Assembly: GCF_030463565.1 (NCBI RefSeq)
Contig: NC_134660.1
Span: 1,228,001 to 1,292,000, forward strand
Reading direction: 5' to 3'
Source of the DNA: Pelecanus crispus
Taxonomy: Eukaryota > Chordata > Aves > Pelecaniformes > Pelecanidae
Length of the DNA: 64,000 nt
Shown here in pieces: positions 44,291 to 57,362 of this stretch. Under the pieces are notes generated by a model, which was given only the letters and a program-made list of their open reading frames with translations, did no database searches and had not been told where the DNA came from. The stretch's first letter is position 1. Each line of letters begins with the position of its first letter. The translations under genes were made by a program, and so were the position numbers.

Positions 44291-47200
44291 CTTTTCGGAA
44301 GTTTTCACCCAGGTTTTGCTTGGAGTTTGAATTTGATCCCGTTTATTCAACATGTCACCTGCTCAGACGGCCTGACCCACGCCTGTCCGAGTCAATGGAA
44401 AAGTTCACTCTGATCTTGGTGGTCTAGGACTAAAATGGTGGGCGCTAAATCTGTTCTGATTGGGCTTAAAACTATTTAAAAGTGCCTTGGCAGATTGAGA
44501 AGCTGTCAAATTATTTGCTTCAAGCAAAAAAAAAAAAAACCACCAAAAAACATATGTTCAAACTGCAACTTTATACTTCATTTTGGTGTGGATAATTTTT
44601 ACCCTTTTATTATGGAAAATTGAAATAAACATGAAAATGAGAAGAAATAACTCCCCCTGGATGAGAGTCCTGGGAAGCTGAGCTGTCTTCTGCCGCTGCC
44701 CTGAGAGCAGGAGTGGTAAACGCTGCCGGCGGCTGCCCCCGCACCCTCAGCAGCCACAGTGGCAGAAGGGGCTGTAACCTGGTGGGCAAAACCCAGAGAG
44801 ATCCCCTATTCTTGCAGCACACGTAGCCAGTACTTGTCTTCTCCACCATAGGCAAAGCAGTCGGCAAGGGCGTGGGCATCCCTTACTGGGCCCATTTTCC
44901 TGCTGCTCAAAGTCCCTGCCTGTTTTGTGTGGGTCCCACTGCCAGACTTTGCTCCTACAACTTCTGACACCAGCAACAGGCAGAACAGGTATCTGACCAA
45001 GTCTGACTGCTCCTGTGCTCCTGGAAGGTGCTGCTTTCCAACTCAGAGCCTTCTGCAGTGGCGAGGACTCGTGCCCATTTCAGATATCTCTTGATGTCAC
45101 ATCTATAGCACAGGCAGGGCTGAGATACCAAGGTACCTTCAGACTACCCCAAGCTCAGAAACCCACAGGCCACCTTGCTCTGCTCTTTGGTCCCACTGCT
45201 GTGCACCTGGCTGCTATAGGCATTTGCAAACCCATTGTACAAAGCTCCAGATTTGGTCTGTGGAAGGGCCATTTAAAAGACTAGTTCTGCCTTGGGAAAG
45301 ATGGGGTCCCAATTCTACTCACATAACAATGAACACCCATTGAAGATCTCCACTTACGTGAACACTAAACTAAACGAGATGTGAATTAGACCCTGTCTCC
45401 CTATGTTTTTTCTCTATCTCCCTTTGAAAACGCTGTTGCTGTTCCTAAGTTTTCACTTGGTCTGGGATCTCTATATAAGCCTTCTGTCATTCCTGTTGAA
45501 TAATCTCTTTTTATTCTGATTGCAGAGAGAAAAGGTCCAGAGCATCCTACTGGAATCCCTCTACCCACCTAAACAGATATCAAAGGCTGTTCGTCAGCCC
45601 TGAGCCTGTCTGGCAGATGTAACAGAGCAAGGCTTTCTGCTTCTGAATTTAACTTACAGCACCTGAGCTAAGGAGTTCAACGGGAGTTTCTTTCCTGCCC
45701 AGTTAAAATGACAAATTGGTACATGAGTGTTTAATGAAAGATGCTGGAAACGTCCGTGAAGATCAGAAAAATCACCTCTTGGAATTGACAGGCAGGCCAT
45801 CTGCATTCCTGCGTTCCTATTAATTCCCTAACAATAAACGACAGGAGAGCCTAGAGGGTTAAAAGCTTAATTCAATCTCCTAGATTCCTTCCAGGGGCCT
45901 GTCTGCATATAGAATGAGAAAGGCATTTATAAAACTGTTATTTGCACACTAGATTTTTCATACGGCTCCATGCACCAAATATCAATCACGCCCCTCTCAG
46001 CCATGGTGTCACCATGCATCACACAGCCCTGCAAAGACTAATGATGCGCCTGCCTGTGACATCTGCCACACAGATTGATGACATCACACCACTGCACACC
46101 ATGTGACTGCTGCCACAGCTCACATGGCTACATTTGACCTGATTCAAGGTTTAATAATATTCCTCCCAAATTCTGATACTGAATTTGGGCCGTTTTGTTT
46201 ACTAAATTACAAATGAACTCACGCTCACATTTTGGGGAAGTTCAAAGCCAGGTTAGGATTTTATTTCACTACTGTCTTCACACTGATCATTGTTTCAGGG
46301 TAATTTCCATCAGTAAAATAGCAGTCCTCTTAGTCACGTGTTCTATAATCTCTGTATGGATCAGGCCTTGATGGGAGCTTAATTAAAACAACAGTCAAGT
46401 TCATTCTGTTACACACTAAGCTTTGAGGAAGCCTCAGACACAGATTTTCTTCGCGCTTCAGTGAAGGATGACAGTCTCTCTGTTCTCTTTGCTGTGTGTT
46501 TATCTGTTCTACTGAAATTGTAAATTCGCAGGAAGCTGAAATGCCCAAAATGCCTTGTTTTACTCTCCGTTCAGCTCTCCTTTCCCTTGCTGTATTACAC
46601 ACAGACACATGCACACATCCTTACCTGTGGGAACATTTAGACCTGGTACTATTTACAGTCTAAAGTTCACAACATGGTTCGAGCTCTAATTTTAATATGA
46701 GAAATGACTTTTCTACTTTCTTCTGTCCTTGCTTATCAATTCTACTTTCCCATAGCTTGGACCAATGGCTATTAAAGTCAGTGTAATCCTTCTGTAGACT
46801 CCAGCGGGCCGTAGAACACGGTCAGAAAATACCCGTGAGCTTTTAAAGTTTAGGTAATTGTTCCCCTAATGACATGATGATCTTATGAAAGGAGCTTTTG
46901 TCTATATGTGAAACTTATTCTGCAATAAAGTAAGGTGCAAATGTAAAGCAGAATGCCTCACTGGGATAACTCATATGTAGACAAGCCCTTACACAGTGGC
47001 ATTAATTTCTGTGAAGGAGTGTTGCAAGCATTGATCCTGCAGGCTCTTCTTGGATAGAAGAGAGAAGATTCATATTAAAGCACCTTGCCTCCCAGGGCTG
47101 GCCTTTAAAAAAGCACTCTCTGGTAGCATTAGGGATAAATACTTAAACCATGGAAAAACCTTTTATCCGTTGCTGTATTAGTCAAACTGTCCCTCATGAG

Positions 47201-47470
47201 CAGGGAGCTTCAGCAGAAACCCAAGGACTTGGTTACTTGAGCAAAGATGGATGGAAGGAGTCTGCATATTTTAAATATTCAGCCAGCTGCAATGTGGTAG
47301 AGCTGCTGCTCAGAAGGCTGGTTTGTGCTCTGACTCAGTTTATTGACTGCAGTTTTATTACTGCTGCAATACAAGAAACAGGGATGTGGCTATTCCTCCG
47401 AATGGAGGGCCCCATATGCTTCTGCCCTTCTGAAACTATCAATTATATTTTGCTCTGTGTGTGCATGCAC
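44291..47470. other. Gene desert, part 4
   Basis: CpG-poor unique DNA with a short poly(A) run at about 44526-44539. No gene recognised. Confidence 0.35.
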
Positions 47471-47490
47471 GTGTGTGTGTGTGTGTGTGT
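47471..47490 (+). repeat. (GT)10 microsatellite
   Basis: Ten uninterrupted GT units, preceded by GCATGCAC. Confidence 0.95.
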
Positions 47491-49342
47491 TCAGACTCCT
47501 TTCACTGTAGGAATCAGAAAAAGTACTGAAAAGCTGGAGGAGCAAGCTCTTATCTCTAATGAAGGCTGCATGAGGGCAAGGATGGCCAGTCTGTAGCTCT
47601 TAAGCTACGCACAGTTTTTCAGCACTTTAAGTGCTGCTCCTGAGTAAGATGACTTGCGGTGTGACCTGGGAATTGATGCATAATGTTCCCACAGTTCACA
47701 GGGAACTGTTAAGGCTGACACTACTGCATTGTCTGCTTTCCAGTGGGCGCTGGAACAGCTTTTATATCAACCCTTCCACCTTGGCCCTGTATAATGGACA
47801 GGTTTACATGTATTGTCAGATTCTGCAACAAAGGAAAAGCTTTTGACGAAGTCAGAGTGCTGTGTAATAGGTTTTTGTCAAGTCTTAGATTCTGAGTACT
47901 GGTGGAAAGTTCTCTGTCTCTGCTGGTATAAACAAATCTCTGACTCCTGTTGGAAGGAAGGATTTCTGACAGAAGTTTTTCCTTTCTAATAACACGAGAC
48001 TTGCACAACTAGATATCGCTGCCAGGTGGTCACCATCGTCAGTTCTGTCCAAGCCCAGTCACACAGTCTAAAGTGGACCAGCTTCTGCAGCCAACATTCC
48101 CCTGAGGGAGCATCATGACTACCTTCCTAATCAGCAAACTTCAACCCCCCGGCCCAAATGATCAGCTACATGTGCTCAGCTGCCATAGCTTTAAGTCTCC
48201 TGCAAAGCTCAGACTCACTGCAGCGAGTTTTCTCAGCTGCTCTGCCACTGCAGCTCATTCACTGAAGATTTAGAGAATATTGTGCTGCTATTTCTCAAGC
48301 TAGTTGAGGTAATGCGCAGCTGTGCATCTTAAAGAAAGCCTGGGAGGTAGCCATTAGCCTGAGGGCTGCCTCCCCAGATTCACAGTCCCTTTTCCTGAAG
48401 TGCAAACTCAGACAGTTTCTAAGCTGTGATTGGCATAAGGGAATATAGAAATCAGCTTCATAAAGGCCCATGCTAGCTAACACTTCCCACTGGTGAGGAA
48501 GATGGATGATATCCTGTAGTGTTAACATGTGGAAGGTGCTAATATTTCATTTGATTGTTCAGTCTGTAGGAAGGTGAGACACAGGCCCAGAGCTTCCCAC
48601 TCATGGACATCTTGAATAAAGCTTTTCTTAAATTATTTCCATTGGAACTAATTCTCCTGCCCCTTTTGTCAGTGGCCCATCCATCTCTCGTTGCAACTCT
48701 GCACACTTACCAAAATGCCTGGGACACAGAATGCGAAGTATTCAGAGGAAAAATAGTGAGTGTTTCTAGGGCTGGAACCAGGCTGAGAACAGCTTAGGAA
48801 GTCTTTGATGAAATGCTGTGTTAGGGTTGTTTGTGCAGGCAGGAACATGGCAGTGGATGATGCTTGACAAAACAGATTTTTCTCCGGATACCAACAGAAT
48901 TACAGCAGACATTAATTTAATCAAAGTGTGTTGTACCTGACCACCAGCTGGGCTACTTAGTGTGGAGTGATCCTGATTCACATGAGCAAAAGACCTACAC
49001 TATGGAATGCTATGTGTGCCCACCTCTCATGAAAACACAAAGGAGGAGAGTAATTCTTGTCCCCCAAAATCTTGCCCTGAAAGGGCTGATTCCTCAGGGC
49101 TTCCTCCATCCTAAACCAAGTTTCAGCTGTGTACTAACTATTATGAACCTCAGGACTTTGCCCTGTGTTAATAATAAGACATGACTGGATAGCGGCAAAA
49201 ATACACAGACACACAATTGATGAGGACCAACCTTTGAGGTCAAATAGGAAAAATAGACTTCAAGAGGGAGGCTGACAACAGAGGCAATGTTGGCTCACAG
49301 GCTCTGTACAGCAAAAACATTGGCTTGGAAGCAGATGCATAA
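47491..49342. other. Noncoding unique DNA
   Basis: No gene or repeat recognised before the CR1 pair. Confidence 0.3.
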
Positions 49343-49438
49343 TTATAGAATCATAGAATCATAGAATTGTTTAGGTTGGAAAAGACCTTTAAGATCATCC
49401 AGTCCAACCATTAACCTAACACTACCAAGTCCACCCCC
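49343..49438 (-). mobile_element. CR1 LINE, 5'-truncated 3' end with intact tail
   Basis: The plus strand reads ATAGAATCATAGAATCATAG, then GTTTAGGTTGGAAAAGACCT, then AAGATCATCCAGTCCAACC. This is the reverse complement of the CR1 3' end and its ATTCTATGAT tail. It is only about 95 bp long, typical of bird CR1 5' truncation. It is the strongest evidence in the window for an avian genome. Confidence 0.95.
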
Positions 49439-49513
49439 CAAGCAATTAAGGGTAGAGTAATAATTTCATGTTTCCTGGCTTGGTGGCTGCATTATTTTTT
49501 AATGAAAGGAAAA

Positions 49514-49632
49514 ACTAGGAATCATTAAGGTTAGAAAGGATCTCTAAGATCATCAGTCCAACCATCAACCCAACACCACCATGCCCACTAAACCATGTCC
49601 CAAAGTGCCACGTCTGCCCGTTTTTTGAACAC
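49514..49632 (-). mobile_element. Second CR1 LINE fragment, antisense, tail lost
   Basis: AATCATTAAGGTTAGAAAGG, TAAGATCATCAGTCCAACC, CACCACCATGCCCACTAAAC and GTCCCAAAGTGCCACGTCTG follow the order of the reverse-complemented CR1 3' end. It covers more of the element than the neighbouring copy 75 bp away and lacks the ATTCTATGAT tail. Truncated near TTTTTTGAACAC. Confidence 0.9.
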
Positions 49633-52600
49633 AATATGAATATTGTTGAACACAACAATAGAGGGAAGAAGGAGAAAGATCTGAAAGGAAAGAAGTGATA
49701 TCAGAAAATAAGGATGATGTGAAAGCAAAGGAAGGGCAGGTTTATGTAAATTCTGGGTGAGAAGAAAGGCCAAGCAACTAAGGCTGATTCCTGGGGGAAT
49801 GAAGAGACAGAAAATGCAACGCCAGAGACAGGAACTGGTATCCGCGGGACTAGAATGAACATCCCAGGCTGGCAAGAGGCTGAGGATACTCTTTGGATCA
49901 AACAGGTGGGACACACGCACCTTTCTCTGCATAGCTCTGGGAAAGTGGTCTTGGCTCACAGTATCTTTGGTATTTTAGCACTGTTGGTCTCATGCAGCTC
50001 CGCGAAGGATCTGTTTCTGACCCTGAACATCCGCTGCCTTTCCATCACCAGCCTTCTCCCACAGCCATTCCAATTCATCTCAATCCTGATTTCTAGCACA
50101 GCTGTCATTGCAGGACTTGGGTTCCCCCCGACTCCTCGGAGGCTGCCAAGCACACTGAATTGTGCTGAACTGTGCAGCAAGGTCTGCTTTGTTTTTTATG
50201 ATGTGGACAAATGTCTGCTAGAGATTGGCGACCGGAACAGCTGTCTGTTGGAGCCAGCACAGTTTAGGAACCGCACCTCTGTTAAGCTTTCTCTAGGCCA
50301 CATGGATCTCATCTGATGCTTTGTGAGATTTATTCACTGACCTTTCCAGGTACAAAACTAGGAAGGTGGCAGCAGGAGAGGAAGAAAAGGGGAAATCAGC
50401 TCTGAAGCAGTTAATTTTACTGGCTCCAAAATTGATAAGCAATGGTACGTCAGCCTGAAATGAACTTGCCTTGTTCAGTGGGGTTCTAAGACAGCGGAAC
50501 TCAATCAGCAACGGGCCACATGGTTCAAAGCTGCAATTCATCCCACCGCGCCTCTGAAAAATGGGAGGTGACAGTTCATTTTGCCAGTGACAGTCTGTCG
50601 GTCTCGCTCACTGCTTCTCCCGTCGATTGCACTGCTGAGGTGAAGTGTGAGCTCTGAGACACCCTTGCTTTGTATTCCACTCAGCTGAACAGGACAATCC
50701 GAGGATCAAAGGTGGAAAAAATCTCCCCTAGCCCAACCCTATCCACTTCTATTTCTCCCTTCTTACTTTCAAAAGGCTTTTGCAAGCCAGACACCAATAG
50801 CCCAGGAAAGCCCTATTCCTCCCTTTGGTTTCACCCCACTCTTTTGGGTTAACGTTTGTCCCAAGCATGTATGCCTTTTACCATCAATGCCTAGGTGTGC
50901 GCAGAGCAATCCACATGACAGACTGGCAACTCAGGCCTGCTGCTCTGAAATGCTAAATCTGCTGCACACAACTAGACAGGATAATATTTCAGGTGACAGG
51001 GTTCTCTGAGATGCACAGGATCCTGGCAGAGTTTCCATTCTCTGTCCATGCACAGTGTGGAGGCAGACGAAGCAAAAAAGATAATAGAGATGACAGGCAG
51101 AGAGATTTCTGCTCCTGAGCTTTGTCTTTAGCAATCGATTAGTTCCTCTCAAAGAGCACTTGCGTGAATGTACTCAGCAAATTCCCTCCTGAGCACAGTG
51201 ATGGCACTTTGAAAAGACTGGCACAGCACGGTGTAGTGAAAGCAAAGGACCAAAGAATCTGCTGGTACCTGCTGCCAGAGTGAGGGAAGCATGAACCAGT
51301 GGTTCGGACTCTTGCTCACATGCTGAAAATCTTGAATGCTTTCGAAGCATTCTCTCAGCCAAAGATTCAAGGCATAGTTTCAAGGAATCTATGCACGCCA
51401 CATTAGCTGCCCAGTCAAACACAGGCTTGACTACATGCGAAAGTTAAGCTGAAATTAAAGGCTATAAAGCTACAGAAGAATGGCAATTTTGGATGAACTC
51501 TGAATGAACAAATCCTTTAACTCCTTTTTCCCAGTATCTGTCAGACTTGCTACTGTTGTGCTGCTGCGCAGATCTGATGGCAGTCAGGGACTGCCCCTGA
51601 ATGCATGTGGCTCCTACTAGAGAGAAGCTTTTAACTTCTCCTCACTGCAAATGCACAAATACACAGGAGAGAAAGCAGTAATTGCTATTTGACTTCCAAA
51701 GTCATCTGTGCAAACTGTTGACTCAGAAAATGGAGATCTCCAATACTATTACAAGCTAGGCTTAAAATATTCTTGGCTTAACTTAATAAGAGAGGAGAAG
51801 CCGGTAATTAAAGCTTATTAAACACTGTGCATCACTAAAACAGTTTGGCACATGCTGCTGCTTTTATCTTCAAAGATGGGAACTATTCAGTTCTTATGCA
51901 CCTTAGAAGCAGATAAACTGAGGCTTTCAATGCAAGACAGATATATAGCCAGAAAAAGAAAGGTAAGGAAAAGCATAAAGCTGGGAACTATTGGAAATAC
52001 TCAACATATGGTACAGTCGGTAAATATTCAGCTTCTGTATACGTCACAAATAGCCAGAAATTCTGTGTCTTGTAGAGTATAACCTCAGCCCAGACCCTAT
52101 AAACACTCAATGTATGCCCTTCTTGTAAATCTTCAGTGTACTCAGTAAAAGCCCCTGGGTACAGTCCCACCAAGCTCCTCTGCAGCACGTCTCATAAGAA
52201 ACGCTCCTGCCCTACTGAAGAGCTGTCTGACTCTCAGACAGCGTCGAGGTACACTGTTCTGCTGTATTGCACTTGGCATGTAGGCACTGTGGAGACAGGC
52301 ACATTACAATGCAATACCTGTGTATCCAGAAGGAGGAGGAGTGAGAGACCTGATAGATGTGGAGTGGAGAGGACGAAGCTATGCCTCCAACCTTCCACCT
52401 GCACAGGCAGCCAGCATGGGATAGCGAGCAGAAACGAGAAAAGGCAGTGGGCAGCTGAAATGATATGAACAGGCTTTTGCAAAGCCCAGAGCAGCGAAGG
52501 TTGGGCCATGCTGGATCCCAGGTGGAATTGCTCTGTCAGTGCTTAAAAATTAAGGTGAGATGCCAGGTGCACGAGAGGACTGGCAATAGGCAGCGCCGTC

Positions 52601-52954
52601 CCGAAGATAACAGGTTGTCTGTCAATGTGAGGAGCTTATGTACATGTTGGACCACAGAGCTCCCACTAACGGAGAAATTAAACCTGTCTCCACACAGCAG
52701 TCCCAGTGCTCTGATTACATTTACAGAGGTTGTGACCTGCATCCTGTCGCCATGGAAACCTCTCCTGCTGCCGATGTACAGTCAGGTTGTTTCTGTGGGT
52801 GGCTGATATTTAAAGGTAGAGGCTATGGTGCTGTAATATCGAAAGCCAGGGCACCAAGTTTACGAGCAGCCGAGTGGTAAAATTCATTTCACTCCCTTTG
52901 ACACCTTGTAATCTTGACCGGCAATTCCAGGAGATGCTGAGAAGGTGGTTGGAA
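49633..52954. other. Gene desert, part 5
   Basis: CpG-poor unique DNA. Open frames (for example 49855-50316 plus) show no recognisable domain. No gene is supported. Confidence 0.35.
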
Positions 52955-53033
52955 AAGAAGAGGGGAAAAGAAGAGGAGAAAAGAAGAAGAGAAGAAGAAG
53001 AAAAGAAGAAGAAAAGAGGAAAGGCAGGGGGAG
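52955..53033 (+). repeat. Purine-rich (GAAGAA/GGAAAA) tract
   Basis: About 80 bp almost entirely of A and G, dominated by AAGAAG and GAGAAG. Confidence 0.9.
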
Positions 53034-56000
53034 AGAATTCACTCATCTTTATCAAGCAATTCTCCAGCATAGGGAAGGGAATTTGTGTATTAAACTCATT
53101 ATGAAACACAGCATTTTTCTGGATCCATCAAAATAGCCTTCCCCTTCCACTCCCCCTTTCCAAAACAGGCTTTGCATCCAGCCCATGTCTCTCCCATGCC
53201 AAACATACTCTTACTCCTAGTCTGCCTTGATGCGAAATTATCTTTTAATTTTCTTCTATGTCTCTCTCCTGTATATTTGGAGCTGAACGTACCCTTGGTA
53301 TAATTCCCTGACATCCTATGAAATCAGGGATGTTGCTCTGGAGCTGAGCGGGGTCCCTGGTCCCTGACAGTTTGAGAAACCAGGCTTCCTCCAGCGCTGG
53401 GCTCTGTATCCCAGCAGTTTCATCTTCTCGTTAGCTAACTTGCCGCGTGTGCAGTGCACATGGATGTAAGTGGAGACTGCAGCATGCTGCTGTACAAGGG
53501 GAGTCCCCAGTGGCACTGTTACAAACACCAGCACAGAGAAAGAGCACGAGCGGGGGGACTCTGGAGCCAGGACTGGTGCTCAGCACAGAGATGGCTGACA
53601 GTGTAGCTGACTACGATGTCAGCTTCTCACACAGCCGACAGACACTACCTGACAGGCAACTACTTAGCTTCCAATTTTCTCTGCTATAAAACTATTCTGT
53701 TAAGCAATGGAAGGCAGCGCAATGAAGGTAAATAAAACTGACACAGGACCCAGGCACTGCTCTCTCCCTGCTCCTCTCGCAGACGTGATTCTCTGATCGT
53801 TTGGTGGAAGACAGAGGAGAGCTGGGAGCTGGGGACCAGCTGATGGAGACTGGATGAAAGGAGATAAACTACAGGAGAAAAGCAGTTGTGGTGATAAGGG
53901 CAGGTGGCTGGGAACCAGAGCAGTGCCCCACAGAATGGGAAGTTTGTAGTTAAAGCTTTTGTTGGGATCGGAGATGAGCTTGCTTCCGTTCCAGATTCTT
54001 CCATGATTCTCTGTGTGATCTCAAGTGGGTCAGGTAAAATGAGCTTCCTCTCCCTGAACACTAGTTTCTGCAAGTTCAGTTTGCAGGTAGTTATCCAGGC
54101 TCCCTCCACAGACAGCGGGGAGCAAGAGCTGGAGATGTACATTTTAAAGTATGTGGTACAAAGAAAAGAACCATGATGATTACGATTGAACCAGCACGAG
54201 GGAGCATCACAGATTTACCTAACCAGAAGGGTGTGACAAAATGTGAACTGTGGCAAGGAGAGTTGAAACAAGGGGGATGGACTCAAGAGCTAGAAGCAAG
54301 AAACAGAGTCATAAATAAAGCATACTTTGTGGTGTGAGGAGTCAGGGATGCTTCCAGGGAGCTGGACAGGCTGGGGACCAGTGCATCTAGCTGAATTTTC
54401 CACTAGACTCTCATCCCTGCACCCCTTAATGTCCTACCTCTTTGTTTCCCTCTCTTGTCTCCTGCCTTATGCATCAACTGTAAGCTCTCTGGGGCATCTC
54501 TCAGCCCCGCTTGCCTATCCCAGCAGAAATCTGCACTATGAAAGGATTCAACAAAGCTATCGTGGTACAAAGAATAAGAGTTTGCATACCAGCTCAGGAG
54601 CCCCTGGAGCCCAGCTCAGTGTAAGAGATCCATTGTTTAGGCACCACAAGAGTGATTACTGTGAGTGCTGTAGACAGAGGATGCAGAGCCATGACTAAGA
54701 GATCAGTTGGTTCAGGAGGAGGTGAGAAAGAAAAGGCATCAGCTGGAATCCCAGATCAGCTTGCTCTGGGTTGGATATCTGACCTTTGTAAGGCTTTGAT
54801 TTGAAATCGTAAACCCTTGTAATCCTGGTGGATTACATCTCCATACCCTTTAATATGTGCATCCCCCAAAGCCATGCAAATGCAGAGTGAGAGAGAATGG
54901 GGCAGCACAGCAGCACCACAGACATCCCTACCGATGAAGGGTACTTCTCCACTGCCCTCTCTTTCACCTTGAATAATCTCCATTTGCTCTGGGGTAGAAG
55001 CGGAGAAACAGGGAGCGGAGGTTAAAAGTAGGGGGTTGCAGAAGTTTAGAGAAGTGCAATACAAAGTAGCAGATAATTACATCAGAGGAGATAAGAGAAA
55101 AGTAGAGAAGGAAAAGAGATTTTCAGACTTAGTGGGATAATCAGGCACTTAGCTGGCTAAAGATCTGCAGTGGGAATGACCACTCCCAAAGGCACACACC
55201 ATCGTTTATACTAATCAGTGACTCAAAAGAAAGGCCAAACTTTTCACACAAGTTACCACCGTCCCTTTGCAAGCTGAAACAGAGGCAGCAGCGAGGCAGT
55301 GTTACTGCCTGCCTGGATCTGTTTGGAAGTGATAAGGGGATGAAAGAGAGGAAGCCCGGCTGTGAGAGTGATGAAGCCGTATTTAGGACCCCCAGGTTTG
55401 ATTCCAAGCTACTCTACAGACTTCGACCAAATCACTGGTGTAGGCTGGATCCAGACAATGAGTTGTAACATTTACCGAGGTTGTCCCACTGCAGTAGAGG
55501 CTGATGCTTCTCTGGTCTGGTTGCTATACTCTGCCCTGGGGAACTTGGTTAACGTTCCTGAGATCTGCTGTGTAATTTCACCCATGAACATTCAGCAGGA
55601 AGCAGGTCAGGTCTGCAGGACTGCCAGGTGCTTCCTCATGGCTGGAACCATAGCTCGGCATGGGTGTTTATCAGAGTAGGGAATGGTAAGAGCCGTGGGG
55701 AGGAATGTCAGAAATGTGCTCCTTCCCTGGCAACGCAGGAGACCATCCACATTTGAGGTGGCAGCAAGCTCTGAGCAGTTTGCTGGTGATCCAGTTCAAG
55801 ATCTGGGCTGTTGTCTGAGAAGCCCCGTTCAATGCTCACCCACAGAGTGCTTGTGCTGTGCTTGCAGAGCATCCAGGGAGCCTGTCCTTGCAGTTTCCAT
55901 ATGCAGTCAGGCATGGACGGCCTCTACAGCCAGTGGAAGAAATGAGCAGCTCCGGAGGATAGTTCAGAGTACAGGTGGAGTGAGGCTGTGGAAGTGCCAC

Positions 56001-56294
56001 CCTCTGTTTCTCCATAGCCTACAGACGGGGCCCGGTGTGACACAGCTCCTAGTGCAGATGCCGTCTGCCTTTTCCTGAAGTGGGAAGCACTAATTAGGGA
56101 AACCGGGCTGTTTTCTTTTTAAAGTACCATTTCCGCTGTTTTCAATTAGACAATTCATAAGCTTGGAGTTAACCACGTAGTTAAGTGCTTCACTGGAAGA
56201 AGGCCAGAGCGCCCAGCACTTTGCAGAGTTGCACCCTTGGAGGATACGCGTTGCAGTAGGAGTTGCTAGAAGAGGACTCTGGTTGTAAACTTTA
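53034..56294. other. Gene desert, part 6
   Basis: Unique DNA with possible plus-strand MIR traces at about 53985-54065 (CAGATTCTTCCATGATTCTC ... TGTGATCTCAAGTGGG) and at about 55390-55440. Both are weak. No gene is supported. Confidence 0.3.
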
Positions 56295-56515
56295 AAATGA
56301 ATTGAGCTAGTGGGAAGGGCACTGGGTTGAAACTCAGAGGACATGGGCTCTGCTCCTCATTGTTTCACTGGCTTGAAGTGTCGTACAGGCAAGACACTTC
56401 CTTCAGCCTCAGTTTCCTCCTTCATGGGAATTGGGATAGGGATTGCATATTTGCCCTCAAAATGTTCTGAAATCTGCTCATGAAGAGTGTAAGAGCTAGG
56501 CATTAGTGCTGTTAG
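56295..56515 (+). repeat. MIR-like SINE relic, sense
   Basis: GAGCTAGTGGGAAGGGCACTGGG, then GAGGACATGGGCTCTGCTCC, then AAGACACTTCCTTCAGCCTC, then AGTTTCCTCCTTCATGGGAA follow the MIR order from head to core. This is the clearest MIR-like copy in the window. Confidence 0.7.
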
Positions 56516-56601
56516 TTAAAACGTGTCTCTAGGGTTTCACCTTGAGGGCAGCTCTGCGATGTTTTAATTTGTCCCTTACATAAGAGTGTTTAAAGCATCT
56601 G

Positions 56602-56613
56602 GCAGAAGGGGGC
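56602..56613 (+). promoter_or_regulatory. CTCF-like motif
   Basis: GCAGAAGGGGGC matches the CTCF core CCASYAGRGGGC at 10 of 12 positions. Binding is inference. Confidence 0.25.
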
Positions 56614-56707
56614 AACATAACAACAGCTGCACAAATGTTTGGGGTATTTTTCAAGGCGAATTATTTTGCATCTGCAAGTTTTATCCTTTAGTTTCATAAT
56701 GAATGAA

Positions 56708-56835
56708 CTGTAGTAACACTTTGCATTTATAAACGGCAGCATCATTCATTGGAAGATCTCAAAGCAGTTTACAAACATTCATTGATTGCTTGACAAGCAT
56801 GAAACGTAAGGGTAACTGTTTTACAAAATGACAGG
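56708..56835 (+). repeat. Ancient SINE-like relic
   Basis: TTTGCATTTATAAACGGCAG, then GAAGATCTCAAAGCAGTTTAC, then AAACATTCATTGATTG resembles an old amniote repeat (TTGCATTTATATAGCGC ... AAGGATCTCAAAGCGCTTTAC). The family is uncertain. Confidence 0.45.
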
Positions 56836-57300
56836 AATGAAACAATAAGCTCTTGAATTTAGGGAATAGTTCTGCCTTCCAGTTCTTTTAGCAGATAAGA
56901 TCGCCGACTAACGGTAGTCATTTTTGTGTTTAATTAATAATGTAATGCATCCAATATCCAAGCTCGCAGATAATGGGCTTGTAATACAGCCTAACATGCC
57001 TCCCATATCATTAAGTTTAACTGTCACACTAAATACCAGATTGTCATGCAGCCTTGTCAGTTTTTCTTTCTTTCTTTCTCATGAGTATGGAACAAGAGCA
57101 GCTGTGGGGAAGGAGAAGCTGAAGAGCTGAGATGATGCAGTGTGGCAGTAAAAAACCCTTGAGGGACAAAAATCATGGCTTATTCACCATCACAGCTTTG
57201 AAGGAACGGCGAGGCAGCGAACACTTGCAGCCAGCCCCTGGTGTTGCGTCCATCACATTGCAGGGCTGCTTCCAGGACTGCCTGGATTTCTTTTTGCTAT
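56836..57300. other. Noncoding unique DNA
   Basis: Includes a short (TTTC)n run at about 57062-57079. No gene recognised. Confidence 0.3.
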
Positions 57301-57362
57301 TTTTTAAATGCAAAAAAAAATGAGGTTGTTTTGGGTTTTGTTTTTTTTTTTTTTCCCCCCCC
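57301..57362. repeat. A/T/C homopolymer-rich low-complexity tract
   Basis: Short runs of T, A, T and then C follow one another, including 14 T and 8 C. Confidence 0.75.
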
